A stretch of 64,000 nucleotides of DNA. It comes from Cryptomeria japonica (lineage: Eukaryota > Streptophyta > Pinopsida > Cupressales > Cupressaceae). The notes under the pieces are model-generated. The model was not told where the DNA came from, did not search any database, and worked only from the letters and a program-made list of their open reading frames with translations. Location: the NCBI RefSeq assembly GCF_030272615.1, contig NC_081410.1, positions 504,548,942 through 504,612,941 of the forward strand, given 5' to 3'. The position numbers and the translations under genes were made by a program. Numbering within the stretch: the stretch's first letter is position 1; every line of letters begins with the position of its first letter. This document shows, piece after piece, positions 45,625 to 58,904 of this stretch.

Positions 45625-46047
45625 GGCATTGATGGAAAAACCAATTGATTTGACCTTAGAAGATTCGGATTGTTGTGATTTTGAAATACTGAAATGCTCT
45701 CCCCCATACATTAGACTTCTCCTGTTTTCTTCAGGCTTCTTTCCAATTTGTAGTCTTCTTAGTTTTCATTTAGTCTTCTCCCCCAATATTAGTCTTCTCT
45801 CCCTTTGACAACAATGCCAAAAAGTAAAGAACTAAAACATAATTTATGTCTGTATGAAGTGATTTCCTGTTGTTGTGTATCAATTTAGTCTCGGTCAGAG
45901 CATTTGATCTTCAATTCCTGTTCCCTATATTATTTCCTAGAATAATTCCTATACACCTTTAGAAAACATCCTAAGGTGTATAAATCAGCATCAACTCCTA
46001 AAAGATATTTGATAGAGTCATTGGATTGATGCTTTCACCAAACTCGA

Positions 46048-49000
46048 TCAGTGAGTAGAAGATAGGGGTAGGACCCCTAACTTACTTCTGAGATATTCAA
46101 AAGTGTCCCTTGGTAGTGGCTTGGTGAAGATATCAGCTATTTGTTTCTTTGTGCTAACATACTCCAACACAACTTTCTTATCTTGAGCTTCTTCTCTAAG
46201 ATAGTGATATTTGATAGATATGTACTTTGTCTTAGAGTGCATAACAGGATTCTTTGAAATATTAATGGCACTAGTATTGTCACAGAATATAATTACTGGC
46301 TCGGTAACTTTCTCATTTATACATTCCAACAAATGTTTGATCCATGCAATGTTGGTACAATTCAATGTTGTAGCATCGTATTCAACTTCTGTTGTTGACT
46401 GTCAAACACATCCTTGTTTCTTGCTAAGCCAACTCACTAGTCTTTCTCCTAAAAAGAAAGCTCCTCCACTTGTGCTTTTTCTGTCATCAATGTTGCCTGC
46501 CCAATCAGCATCAGTATAAATTTTTAAATCAAAATCATTTCCTTTCTGATATACTAAGCCATAATCCTCAGTGCCTTTCATTTATCTAAAAATTCTTTTG
46601 ATTGTTGTCATGTGTGTTTCCTTAGGATCTGTAGAGAATCTTGCAACTATACCTACTGCATGTGCTATGTCTGGTCTGTTGTGAACAACATATTGAAGTT
46701 TTCCAATCATGGATCAGTAAAGTGTCTCATCAATAGATGTAGATTCATCATTCTTTGATAATTTACAGTTGGTAGTCATGGGAGTACTTACTGGTTTTGA
46801 ATCCTCCATTCCAAATTTATTCAAGATTTCCTTTATGTACTTGGATTGAGTAATGAAAATCTCATTTTTTATTTGCAGTATCTGTAAACCTATAAAATAC
46901 TTTATCTCACCGATTAATGACATCTCAAATTCTTTGCTCATTTTATTTCCAAAGTTCTTGCATAAAGAGTCATTTCCACAAAATATAATATCATCAACAA
47001 ATATGGCTGAGATCATTATTCCATTTTCATCATTCTTCATGTACATATTGATGTTCTCACTTGTCCTTATAAAACCAATCTTGATCAAATAAGAGTGAAA
47101 TCTTTCATACCATGCTCTAGGTGATTTTTTCAAACCATATAAATCTTTGTTCAATTTACATACCTGATCTTTATTATTGTCTTCAACAAATCCTTCAGGT
47201 TGTTCAATAAAAACTTCTTCTTCTAATATTCCATTCAAAAATGCAGATTTGACATGCATTTGATATACCTTGAAATTTTTGAAAGCAGCATATGCCAACA
47301 ATGTTCTTACTCCTTCAAGTCTAGAAACAGGTGCAAAAGTTTCACCATAATCAATTCCTTCTTCTTGAGCATAACCTTTGCAAACTAGTCTTGCTTTGTT
47401 TCGAATGACCTCTCCTTTTTCATTTAGCTTGTTTCAAAAAATCCACTTTGTACCGATTACATTTTTGTCCTTAGGTCTTGGGATTAGTGTCCATGTGTCA
47501 TTCTTCTTGATTTGATCAATCTCTTCTGTCATAGCATTTATCTAATCTTCACTGTTAAATGCCTCTTTCACTATTCTTGGTTCAAATTCAAATATCAAAC
47601 ATATGGTTTGTCTCAGTTTGTTCCTTGTCATCACTAGATCATCCTTATCTCCTATAATCTGACTTGGTGCATGATGTCTTCTGACATACTTGGCTAATAC
47701 AGGCTCGGTAGGCTCTATATGAGTTTCTTCATCACTTGGTAACTGGATATTCTCTGCATTTTCTTCAACAGTCTTCTCGATAAGACTTCTCGGTTGATCA
47801 TAGACAAATTCATCATAGTCTTCTGGTTCCTTGGAATTTCTTTCATCATTTCTTTCTGCAAATTCATCAATTTTCACATTTGCACTTTCTACTATTTTGT
47901 TAGATGATTTGATCAGACATTTAAATGCTTTGCTTCTAGAAGAATAACCTAGAAATGTTCCTTCTTCACTCTTCTGATCAAACTTGCCATTTCTATCATC
48001 TTTGTGAACATAGCATCTACTTCCAAAGATTTTAAAATAACTTACATTAGGTTTCTTATCATACCAGATTTCATATGGTGTCTTCAAAGTACATTTCTTC
48101 AATTGTACTCGGTTCAAGGTGTAAACTTTTGTGCTTATTGCTTCTCTCCAAAATGTTTGTGGTACCTTCTTTTCAATCATCAGTGTTCTAGCACAATCCA
48201 CAATAGATCTATTTCTTCTCTTAGCTATTCCATTCTGTTGTGGAGTTCTCGGTGCAGAGACTTGTCTTTTAATACCATGATCATTGCAAAATAAGTTGAA
48301 TTCATCAGATGTGAACTCTCCTCCTCTATCTGATCTAAGACATTTCAGTTGTCTTCCTGTTTCATTTTCAACTCTTGCCTTGTACCATTTAAACATTTGA
48401 AAAGCTTTTGATTTTTCTTTTAAAAACATTACTGACATCATCCTTGAATAGTCATCCACAAATAATATGAAATATTTATCACCATAATAAATTTGAACAT
48501 TCATAGGACCACAAAGATCAGTGTGCACTAGATCTAAAATTCCCTTAGAAGTGTAAGACTTACTTGTAAAGCTTGATCTTGTCATCTTGCCCATCTGACA
48601 TCCTCGGCACATAGCATTCTTAGGTTTTTCAAGACTCAATAGACCTCTTACTCGGTGCTTCTTTCTTATTTTGATCAAATTATCAAAATTTACAGGACAA
48701 AACCTTTTATGCCATAACCAGGTATCATCTATCTTTGCATACAAACACTTGTTACAAGTTGAGTCAAGGTGAAATGTGTTACCTTTTGTTTGTGTCCCGA
48801 TAGCAACTGACTTTCCATTCTTGTCATGAACTTTGACAATTCCTTTCTGAAATTCTATTCTGTAACCTGTGTTGTTTAGCTGTGCTACACTCAACAAATT
48901 GTATTTCAAACCTTCAACCCAATAGACATCATTGCATCTTGAATTGTCAAGAAGTGTTATAGATCCTTTACCTTTCACCGGACATGGTGCATCATTACCA

Positions 49001-49110
49001 AATCTAACATAGCCTCCATCATAATCTTCTAACATAACAAACTTGTGTTTATCTCCTGTCATATGATGTGAGCATCCGCTATCTATGATCCAAGAATCAT
49101 TAGTGTTTAT
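46048..49110 (-). pseudogene. Copia-2 pol (protease, integrase, RT, RNase H)
   Basis: Protease SWIIDSGCSHHMTGDKHKF near 49090. Integrase: HTDLCGPM and LRSDRGGEF keep both Asp, but NGIAKRRNRS has Lys where the catalytic Glu belongs. [14 protein letters not shown] has His in place of the first catalytic Asp, while [11 protein letters not shown] is intact. RNase H: breaks near 46400-46700, then YVSTKKQIADIFTKPLP and LGVLPLSSTH before the stop. So both integration and reverse transcription activities look lost even where the frame is open (604 codons in 49356-47542). Confidence 0.92.
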
Positions 49111-50232
49111 GTGAGATATTAGGGCTTTTTCTTCATACCTTTCTTCATCTAATCCATCTTTGATAGCCACATAAACTACTTCCTCTGTATCAGTCTCATC
49201 TGATTTATCATCATTGGATTCCTCATCAGCTATTAAACATGTCTTTCTATCTCTTCTTTTGAAGTCTCGTTGTCCTCTGTAATGATTGTCTTTCTGTTTG
49301 TCATCTCGGTAATCTCTCTTTTTAGTAGAATCTTTGTCAGGACAGTTAGAAGCCATATGTCCTATTTAATCACAATTGAAACATTTCAAAGGTAGTTTTC
49401 CTTTATACTTACCTTTGCCTCTCAGTAACCTTCTGGCTAATAGTGCTTCAAACTCTTCTTGCTTTCTGATTTCCTTATACAGTTTGTGTACTGCCTCCAT
49501 GTTCTTACGAAATCTTTCACTTGCTCCACTATGATCTCCTTCAGAGTACTTATACTTTCTTTCATTGAAATCATTAGATTCATCAAGATTAAAAGAACTA
49601 AATGCAGATTCAACTTTATTTATCAAAGATCCACTATTATCAAAGTTACTTAATTCAAATGCATGTAGCTTACCAATAGTAGCATCTAAAGAAACTAGAA
49701 TATTAGGTACAGACCTCAATTCATTGATTGCAGAGACTCGGATTGCATAAGCTAGTAGAAGGGTTCTCAACAACTTACTTGTTATATCCTTTTCTTCAAT
49801 AGTTGCACCTGCTCCTTTGATTTGATTGACAATCTCCTTTAGTCTTGTACTATACTGAGTTATGTTCTCACCTTCATTCATCCTCATAGATTAAAGTTGT
49901 CCTCTTAGACTATCTACTTTTTCTCTTTGAACATGTTCATCTCCCCCATATACTGATATGAGTTTATCCCACATAGCTTTTGCATCATTGCAGCCTTCTA
50001 GATCATTAAACTCTGAGTCGGTCAATGCAGATGTTATTTCAATCATTGCTTGAATATGTTCTTGCTTTGCCTTTATCTCTTCCATAGTCAATGGATAGGT
50101 GCTCGGTGTAACAAAATCATTCTCCAGATAGTATACAGCATATTCTCCAACTCCTGATAGATGTAGCGTCATCCTTTTCTGCCATGTAGAGAAACTTGAC
50201 TTGTTCAGCTTTGGTGCATCCCTCTTATACAT
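49110..50232 (-). pseudogene. Copia-2 gag
   Basis: Start at ATG 50232 (MYKRDAPKLNKSSFSTWQKR). A break lies near 49890, then MRMNEGENITQYSTRLKEIV and LRTLLLAYAIRV of the capsid. The zinc knuckle CFNCD-x-IGHMASNC is interrupted by a TAA where the Lys before IGH should be (about 49365). Downstream KKRDYRDDKQKDNHYRG is the basic nucleocapsid tail. Confidence 0.87.
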
Positions 50233-50284
50233 CTTTGGATCTTTAACTCAAGTGTCTTTAAACTTTTCTTCTGGAGTCCAAAGC

Positions 50285-50294
50285 TCTGATACCA
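50285..50294 (-). promoter_or_regulatory. Primer binding site of Copia-2
   Basis: Minus TGGTATCAGAGC (about 50283-50294) beside the 5' LTR, initiator-Met tRNA type. Confidence 0.92.
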
Positions 50295-51006
50295 ATTGAT
50301 AGTTCTGATACTTAATATAAGTACAGATCCAATAGCCAACAAGATGAGAGGGGGGGGGTGAATCATACAAACTTAATCTTTCATAAAAACATCAGATTCA
50401 ACCTCGGTAACATATATTTCAGTAATATAACCAAAACTGTTAAACATGCAAACTCGAAAGCATAGAAACATCATAAACCTCATAACACCGGATTTAACGT
50501 GGAAACCCAAATAGGGAAAAACCACTATGGGATTTCGGACCCACTAAGAAATATACTCTTCTAGAGTATGCTTGGTTAAAAGAAAATCCTGTTAAAGATT
50601 ACAAACACATTGCTAGATGTGACCTGGTTAAGGGATTTCCCTCATATCTGTTAGGATCTTCACCTTGTTAGAAGTGACCTTGTTAAAGGATTTCAAACAC
50701 TCAATCAGAATGTCACCTTGCTAGAGGGTTTTACAAATAAGACTGTTAAGTCCACTCAGTTAAGATATTTTCTGTCACTTTCACAAAATAACAGTAATAA
50801 AAATCTATCTACAACTTCACATCTAAAATGCTAAAGCAGATTCTTATGTGTTCAATACAATCTAGACATAGAACTAATCTTGTCCATCCGCTAGGCTTCT
50901 ATACTCTGTTATTCAAACAGGTCTTCAAGCTTCTATGATCGGTAATCACTATGTAGCATCCATGTGCATACACTTGCCTGCATACATTGTTTATCAACAG
51001 TTTCCT

Positions 51007-51013
51007 ATTTATA
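51007..51013 (-). promoter_or_regulatory. Copia-2 TATA box (5' LTR)
   Basis: Minus TTATAAATAGGAAAC in the LTR middle. Confidence 0.6.
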
Positions 51014-52148
51014 AAAAATTAGGTAACCACTTAATCTCCTTGATCACATTTCCCATGATCAACCATAGCCATCAGATCTTTGATCTTGTCCAGGTTTAAT
51101 GCATCTTTCGATCTGAAAATGTTTTACCCCACTTAGGAACTTGCATATATTTCTTGGAACTTGTGCCAGGGTATTGTGGTTCAATCTACACTTTAGATCT
51201 TCATGGCGACTTTCTATTGCCTTAGATTCATTAACAAACTTCATGCACAGCATACCAATCATTTAATCAGTTCCAGTTCATCAGCTTCCTTCATTAAATA
51301 ACGCATGTAAACATTTAAGCATTCTATTATAGCTCGGTTACAACTCGGTAACAACTCAGTAAATACTAAACTTCACTCGGTAGACATTCTGCCTTCATTA
51401 ACCGATAGTGATAACCTTAGGGTTTACCGACTAGGTTCCTTAGGGTTTACCGACTAGGTTCTTTGCTTGATAACATAGTATAGTATTAACCTTTACAATT
51501 TACAACATATGTATGATGTTAAAACAATCTAAACATCATGATCTCATCATTGTCTGACTCGATAATAGTTGCCCATTGAATACCTTATTCATCCTTTTAT
51601 TCATCATATTCTTTCCTGTGTCTTTTACTGACAACTTTATATTCTTCAAATCATACTTCTTAAGATATGGCAACATCATACTGAATTAGAAAATCAATTT
51701 CTTGACATCAATGACAAAATAATAATATCAAGACAGTAAACATCCTTAATCAGTTATATCCATAATCATCAACAACCTTCTCAATATCCTTATTGAAATG
51801 CCAACAATCTTTCATTGTTTGTTATAATGCAATATTGCCAACAAAACCAACAATCTCCCAAAAGAGATCATAGCCAGAAATCAAAATTCAGATATAGAGA
51901 GTAATCAAACTCAAAGTAACAATCTCTCCCCCAATGAATAATCTCTCCCCAAAAGATAATGTGTTTTTCCATAGATATCTCTCCCCCTTTGACATCAAAT
52001 GCTAAAGCTAATACAAAACCATATTCAAATACAAAATACCAACCAATTCAGTATACCAACTACTCCCCCTGAGAAGTAGTTTCCTCATCAAAGCCAGAGT
52101 AAAAGATTTCTCTATTAATTTTGTCAGTTGATGACAAACATCAACTGT

Positions 52149-55100
52149 CTAAGTCTCTATCGGTGGGGGTATGACCCCAAGCTGATCTCTGAGATATTCA
52201 AAGGTCTCCTTAGGCAGAGGTTTAGTGAAAATATCTGCAATCTGCTCTTTAGTATTCACATAAACTAGTTTTACATCTTTTGCCTCAACATTCTCTTTCA
52301 GAAAATTCAGTTTGATAGAAACATGTTTGGTTTTAGAATGTAATATCAGATTCTTAGATATATCAATTGTTGTAGTGTTATCACAATAGATAGTTATAGG
52401 TTCCTTGCATTTTACCTTTATGTCCTTCAACATTTTCTTAAGCCATAATACCTTTGTACAGTTAGTTGTTGCTGCAACATATTCAGATTTTGTTGTTGAT
52501 AAAGATGTGCAACTTTGTTTTTTACTCAACCAAGAAATTAATCTGCTTCCAAGAAAAAATGCTCCGTCGGTGGTGCTTTTTCTGTCATCCACATCTCCTG
52601 CCCAATTTGTATCTATGTATGCACATAATTCAAAATTTTCATCTCTAGGATACCATAAACCAAGATTTGTAGTGCCTTGTAAGTACCAGAAAATCCTTTT
52701 TACTGTTGATTCATGATTTTCTCTAGGATTACTCTGAAATATTGAAACAATGCATACTGCATTCATAATATCAGGTCTGGTTTGTGTCAAATACAATAAA
52801 CCTCCTATCATAGATTTGTACCTAATCGAATTAACAGGTGTAGATTCATCCCTTAGTGATAATTTGTTATTTGTAGTCCTAGATGTGCTTACCCGTTTAG
52901 AGTTCTCCATCCCAAATTTCTTTAGTAACTCCTTCAAGTACTTGGATTGACTCAAGAATATACCTTTATCAGTCTATGAAATCTGCAATCCTAAAAAGAA
53001 TTTTATTTCTCCAATCATAGACATTTCAAATTCTTGTTGCATTTCAATAGAAAAGTCTTTACATAATCCATCTTCTCCTCCAAAGATTATATCATCAAAA
53101 AAAACTTCTATAACCAAGATGTCATCATTAGTCACTTTATAGTATAAGTTGTTGTCAGCATTACCTTTAGAAAATCCAATCTTCAAAAGATGCTTATCCA
53201 ATCTTGCATACCAAGCTCTTGGAGCTTGCTTCAACCCATACAAAGCTTTTCTTAAGCTACAAACCATATCTTTGTTATCTGTCAAAGAAAATCCATCAGG
53301 TTGTTCAATATAAACTTCTTCTTCAAGATCTTCATTCAGAAATGCACATTTAATATCCATTTGATATACTTTATAGTTCTTGTGTGTTGCAAAAGCCAAG
53401 AATAATCTGACTGCCTCAATTCTAGCTACTTGTGCAAAGGTTTCATTATAATCAATTCCTTCTTTCTGAGAATATCCCTTACACACTAGTCTTGCTTTAT
53501 TTTTATTACCTTACCATCTTCATTAAGTTTGTTTCTGAATACCCATTTAGTTCCAATCACATTTTTGTCTTTAGGTCGGGGAACTAATGTCCATGTGTTA
53601 TTCTTCTCAATTTGTTCTAATTCTTCTTCCATAGCTTTAATCCAATGTTTATCTTCACATGCCTCATTAATTGATGATGGTTCAATTTGAGAAATAAGAC
53701 ATACCTCTTCATTTTCCAGTCTTCCTCTTGTCATAACTCCTTTATACTTGTTTCCAATTATCTAATCTTCAGAGTGATTCATTCTTACATACCGGGGTGT
53801 CTTCGTTTGTTGTTGTTCCTCAGTTATAGTGGAATTTTTAGATGATACCAGTGTAACTGGATCTTCATTCTGTACCGGTGGGTTCATGTAGGTTCATTTG
53901 CTAGTATTTTTGTTGCTGGTTCAGAGTCTATATACCTTGAAGTTCCTCTAAATTGTTCATCAATCTTCACATTTGTACTCTCAACAATTTCTCTTGTTAA
54001 AACATCTATATGCCTTTCTCTTAGATGAATAACCAGGAAATATTCCTTCATCACTTCTAGGATCAAATTTGCCAATATACTCATCTCTTCTAATATAGCA
54101 TTTACTACCAAATATTCTGAAATATTTAAGAGTAGGAGTAATGCCAAACCATAGTTCATGAGGGGTCTTACCGGTTTCACCTTTGATGTGAACCTTGTTG
54201 AATGTATAGACTGTTGTGCTTATTGCCTCTCTCCAATATACATGTGGAATATTTTCTTCTGATAACATACTTCTAGCTACATCCAAGATAGTTTTGTTTT
54301 TCTTTTCTACAACTCCATTCTATTGTGGTGTTCGGGGTGCCGATAACTATCTTTTGATTCCATTCACTTCACAGAATGTATTAAATTCCTTAGATTCAAA
54401 TTCACCTCCTTGATCTGATCTCAGACATTTGATTTTCTTACCGGTTTCATTCTCCACCATTGCTTTGAATAGTTTGAACTTCCCAAGTGCTTCTTATTTT
54501 TCTGTGAGAAAAGTAACCCAACACATTCTAGAATAGTCATCAATGATTAGCATGAAATATCTATCACCTTGTAAAATTTTAGTTCTAGCTAGACCACATA
54601 AATTAGTATGAATTAAGTCAAGAGCATTATTTGATTTTTCTGGAATACTTTTAAAAGATGCTCTAACTTGTTTTCCAAATTGACATTCCTTACATACCGG
54701 ATTGTGAGGCTTAACAATCTTAGGTAAATCTCTAACTTCCTTAGTAGTACTAATTTTTACCATGCAATCAAAATTTACATGACAGAGTCCCTTATGCTAT
54801 AGCCAACTTTCATCAATGTGTGCAATCAAGCACGTCTTTTCATTGTTATTCAAATGAAAGATGTTACCTCTAGTTTGATTATCGGTTGCAATTTCCAAAC
54901 CAGTTCTGTTCATAATTTTGCATTTACCATTCTTGAATTGTAATTGAAATCCTTTTTCAACTAATTGACAAACACTCAAAAGATTATGCTTTAAACCTTC
55001 TACATAGTAAACATTGTCAATATTATGCTTACCATCAAGAGATATTGTACCTTTTCCTTTGATTAAACAAGCTTTGTCATCTCCAAATCTTACTAGGCCT

Positions 55101-55260
55101 CCATTATATTCCTGAAAGTTCAAGAATTTACCTTTATCACCAATCATGTGATGTGAACATCCTGAATCAATGATCCATTCATCCTTAACTTCAATTTTAG
55201 TTGTCAGGGCATGTTCTATCGGTTGAACAGTAGGTGTCGGTTGATCTTCTATTATAGAAA
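52149..55260 (-). pseudogene. Copia-3 pol (protease, integrase, RT, RNase H)
   Basis: Protease DEWIIDSGCSHHMIGDKGKF near 55175. Integrase is broken several times: CKECQFGK and HTNLCGL (Asp replaced by Asn, and Pro lost), LRSDQGGEF, then [33 protein letters not shown] and [11 protein letters not shown] (53486-52974). RNase H is open as 268 codons with the end of RT (52955-52149), ending KPLPKETFEYLRDQLG and VIPPPIET. More decayed than Copia-1 in integrase, better in RNase H. Confidence 0.92.
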
Positions 55261-56283
55261 CAAAAACCCATCCATTGTCTATCGGATCCTCATTAGAATC
55301 ATCAGTGATTCCTTCATCAACGAGATAACAAGATTTATCTTTATTCTTCTTAAATCTATATCTCTAATATTTAGGGTTAGGCTTGTATGTTCTTCTAGCT
55401 TCTTCTCTTAGTCTAGCATGTCTATCAGGGCATCTTGAAGCCATATGACCAATCTTATTATAGTTAAAACATTTAAAGGGTGCTTTACCTTCATACTTAC
55501 TTCCAACTTGACCTTTAGGCATTTTTCTTGCAAATAGTGCTTCAAGTTCTTCATTTTCTCTCCTGATTTCCTCAAGTTCTCTTGCATAAAAGGCTTTCCA
55601 ATCAGACTTGTCAAATGATGGTGTAGATTATGTTGATGCCTTAAAAGCTAAATCTGTCTTTATAGTAGCAACAGGACCAAATTCCTCAATTTCAAAAGCT
55701 GAAAGTTTTCCAATCAATGTATACCTAGTTACTGATGTATTAGGCATTGTTCTCAACTCATTTATAGCAGTAACTTTCATTTTATATGCCGGTGGCAATC
55801 CTCTTAAAACTTTTGAAACAATTTCATCTTCACTTAAGGTTCCTCCACAACATTTAATACCCAAAACAATTTCATTAACTCTTTTCATAAAAGCAGAAAT
55901 CCTTTCATCTTCTTCTGTTTTCAAATTTTCATACCTGACCCGGAAGCTATCAAGTTTTGAAATTTTGACTATGGAATCTCCTTCATTCAATGTTTCCAAA
56001 TGATCCCAAATAGCTTTAGCAGTAGACCTATCTAATAATCCCATGATTTGTTGATCTGATAATGCGCTCAAAAGTGCTTCTCTTGCTTTGCAATCATTTT
56101 CCTCATCTTTAGCCAAGTTTGGTGGATTAGGATGATTCTGAGTAGGAGCAGTATAGCCATTCTTTGTAACATCCTAGATGTCCTTTCCAATGCAATTTAG
56201 ATGTGTCTCCATCCTGATCTTCCATATTCCATAGTTGGTTCCATCAAGTTCAAGACTGTCCTTCCTAAAATAGTTAGAAGACA
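55260..56283 (-). pseudogene. Copia-3 gag
   Basis: The start region is near 56283 (MSSNYFRKDSLELDGTNY). Capsid part open at 56116-55628: LSALSDQQIMGLLDRSTAK, TEEDERISAFMKRVNEIVLG, LRGLPPAYKMKVTAI. The zinc knuckle reads CFNYNKIGHMASRC, so the second Cys is Tyr. A stop lies near 56175. Confidence 0.88.
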
Positions 56284-56340
56284 TTGGATCTCCTCAAGCT
56301 GTTAAACTTTTGCAAAAGAGGACTATGCTCTGAAATCAAT

Positions 56341-57389
56341 TGTTAGGTCCCAGAGACAACTGAGAGGGGGGGTGAATCAGTTGTCAAATAAATTCAAACC
56401 AAAAACAACTTAACCAATCTTAATGCTTAATATCGGTAAACCAAACTTTATGCGGGTAGACAGTTTATCAGTTAATTAAAGTACCGGTAAAGATTAATGC
56501 ATGAAATAGAAAGACAATAACATCCACAACACATAACACCAATATTTGTACGTGGAAACCCTATAAGGGAAAAACCACAGTGGGAAACCTTACCCATAAT
56601 CAGATGATACTATTGTAGATAGTATGTGTATACAAATGGGGTCTGCACATGCAGAAAGACCAAGCGCCTAGAGCTCACTGCTCAAACACAAATAGGAGTC
56701 ACACTGACTACAATTGCATGGTTAAATCCAATAAAGATGTACTGCTCAAAATAGTATCTTTCTATGCTGGATTCAGTACCAGTGTAGTTCTGATTGTCTT
56801 CAAAAAATCTTCCTTCAACCTTCAAATGATATCTGCTTGTAAAGCTCTGCTTATTCTCGCATATACCGAATTATTTCTTCCTTCGCATTCCACACTTGAT
56901 CTTACAAATAAGATCTTACATTTATACCATAACCTAAGACCAATTTTAGTAGGTCAGCTCTAATAGATATTACAATAAAACATTTTACAATTAAATCAAT
57001 AATCGATTCAACATGTCAGCTTGATGCATTTACAACAATAATAAATCATCTCCAAAGTGTGTCGTGCTGATCTGGAATAGATAACCCTGTCGATGCTTAT
57101 CCTGGACCTATTTGTCGGTAACAGCAAATATGCAAACACGAATATACCAATGAACAAATCTCCAAGACAATGTGTCCAAACGATGTCTTTGACATAACCA
57201 GGTGTTTTCCATATCATTCCAAGTGTCGATGAACATTATATCCTGTCGGTGTACCAGATACCGGTGATTGTGCATAAGTCACTTGCTTGCCGGTGAACAT
57301 TGTTGATTCTTCAAAGTATCAGAATGATAAGTGTTAATAGGTGTTGACATCAATTATAATACCATATCAACATAACCAAAATACCAACA
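56341..57389 (-). repeat. Copia-3 5' LTR
   Basis: 1,049 bp, complete. TATA box at 56920-56926 (minus TATAAAT) and a G7 block near the left end. Confidence 0.95.
56920..56926 (-). promoter_or_regulatory. Copia-3 TATA box
   Basis: Same GGTATAAATGTAAGATC block as in Copia-1. Confidence 0.6.
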
Positions 57390-58860
57390 ACGTCTTCATC
57401 ATTTCACAGTCTACCCAAACATCTGCGAGCCAATATACATGGGTATAGCTTCGCTTAATTTTTTTCTTCATGCGAGCCAAAAATGAAAATTATTACGAGC
57501 CTTGAACCTCCTCATGGTGTTTCATTGCATTTCTTCTTCCATATTTTTGGCTTTTGGGTTGGTCATTACTGAATATCGTCCAATGGATTCTGGAATTTTT
57601 AAGCCAATCTTAAGAGCCTATGACTTCTTTTCATGCACATGGATCAATTGTCAGCATAACTCCATGATTACAATCTTATCAAATGGATATCTTGGCAAAA
57701 TGAAATGTTCACTTGTGAAACATCCTATGTGGATGTAGGTGAATGTAGGAAATTGGAGAAAGACATAACCAAAATGAGAAACCCTATTGTATGTTGCTTC
57801 TGAAAGTCTCTTCTTCTGTAAGTCCTTATCAAATATACATTTCCATACAGAAAATAAGGCATCATTGACCCTTCTTAAATGACTTCCCTGATTCTTGATT
57901 GTGAGTTGATCATAATAGTTCCAAATAGGAACTAACCTCATGTTGCCTTTTGTAGACAAACCTGGATATTGCACCTCATAGAGGCGGTTGCATACATAAG
58001 GTATGAAGTCATATAGAACTTCAAATTTGTTTTGACCTCTTTCAATTGTGTACAAAGTGCATCACTAATCTGCTCACCCCAATCTATCTTGGTATTCCCT
58101 TTCCTGATTATGATCATGTAATAGCACATCCAATTCTGAAAGTAATGAGAATCTTTCAAACCTTTCCCTCATTCCAACATACTAACCATATCATTGTACT
58201 CTTCATTGAAATCACTTCTATGAAAGTATTTTTCCATCTTGTATTAATAGAACCTCTAGCTAAAGATAGGAAACCTGTATTGATCATTTTCTTACACTTT
58301 GCTTCATTCTTCTCATAGTACTCTTGAGCATTTTCTTTGGTTATATCTACTACTTCTTCCACTGGTGAATCTTTAAACACGTTGTTGAAGAAAACATTGT
58401 CTAATGTCATGAAGACATTCTAATTACTATCCTTCACCTGCCTGGTATGTGGATCAAAATAATCCGCTACTGCAAGTATAAAATCTGAATCATGGGTTGC
58501 TACTAGGAAAGAAGCATACTTGTGCAACTCCGACCTGATTAGGTTTGACATATGTGAGGAGGATTTCTCAACTCGATCAATGAACTCCTGCATGTCCACA
58601 TAACTAATTTATGTATCCCTTATCTCTTCAATATTAGAAACAACAGAGCTTTCTGAAAAAATGTTCAAGTATATATCATACTTGCACTTCATGTTTTTCA
58701 CAGATGTGTTTCTTGGGGAGGACTCTAACTGACTTGAGGAAAGATCTGATTTGCATTGAGAAGGCTTTGACATTTGCAAAGTACTGCATTCAACACTAAG
58801 GATTAGTGTCTTGAAAATCATCACCATCAGAAGAGCAAATTTTATCAATTGGAACAAGAA
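57390..58860 (-). pseudogene. U3-encoded protein of the second family, N-terminal and globular part
   Basis: Open stretches 58857-58609, 58410-58156 and 58055-57651. The order and several positions match copies A and B: VADYFDPHTRQV against QIEKNYDPITKTI; TLDNVFFNNVFKDSP against ITDDEF...VFRLSE; and FLQFPTFTYIHIGCF with ILPRYPFDKIVIMELC against FLYQVSTIFRVYGF with LLPYQVPLKIGIAEILRQ. So I take it as the same protein family, strongly diverged. Product unknown. The frame has at least three breaks. It continues across Copia-3 at 42983. Confidence 0.55.
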
Positions 58861-58904
58861 TCCAGAGCTAAACTAGACTTAGGGAAAAAGTGAACAAAAA
58901 CTTG

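Larger units (their letters stand above)
44101..51843 (-). mobile_element. Copia-2: complete Ty1/copia element nested in Copia-3
   Basis: 7,743 bp, LTRs 44101-45612 (1,512 bp) and 50297-51843 (1,547 bp), ends TGATAG...GCCAACA, target duplication AAACC. A family distinct from Copia-1/3/4 by LTR and gag sequence. The longer LTR contains an extra GGTAACAACTC unit and a duplicated CTTAGGGTTTACCGACTAGG block (51415-51460). The LTR sequences are otherwise very alike, so it is probably the youngest large insertion here, in line with its being innermost. Confidence 0.97.
42984..57389 (-). mobile_element. Copia-3: Ty1/copia element interrupted by Copia-2
   Basis: Same family as Copia-1. The 5' LTR is complete (56341-57389, 1,049 bp, TGTTAGG...ATACCAACA). 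The 3' LTR (42984-44018) lacks its outer ~31 bp, including the terminus and G-run, and joins directly to flanking sequence. No target duplication is therefore visible (right flank ACGTC). The internal part is 44019-44100 plus 51849-56340. The PBS is mutated (TTTCAGAGC instead of TATCAGAGC). Confidence 0.93.

Noticed and set aside
27371-50294. tRNA genes at the GCTCTGATACCA sites
   Set aside because: Only 12 bases match; these are primer binding sites beside LTRs.
21790-56375. G-runs in copia LTRs as G-quadruplexes
   Set aside because: Each is a single run of 7-9 G without three further runs nearby, so an intramolecular quadruplex is not supported.
57390-58860. Host gene interrupted by Copia-3
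   Set aside because: Bounded by giant LTR-like termini, next to a palindrome array and with an order of motifs like the U3 frame of the gypsy LTR, so repeat-derived is more likely.
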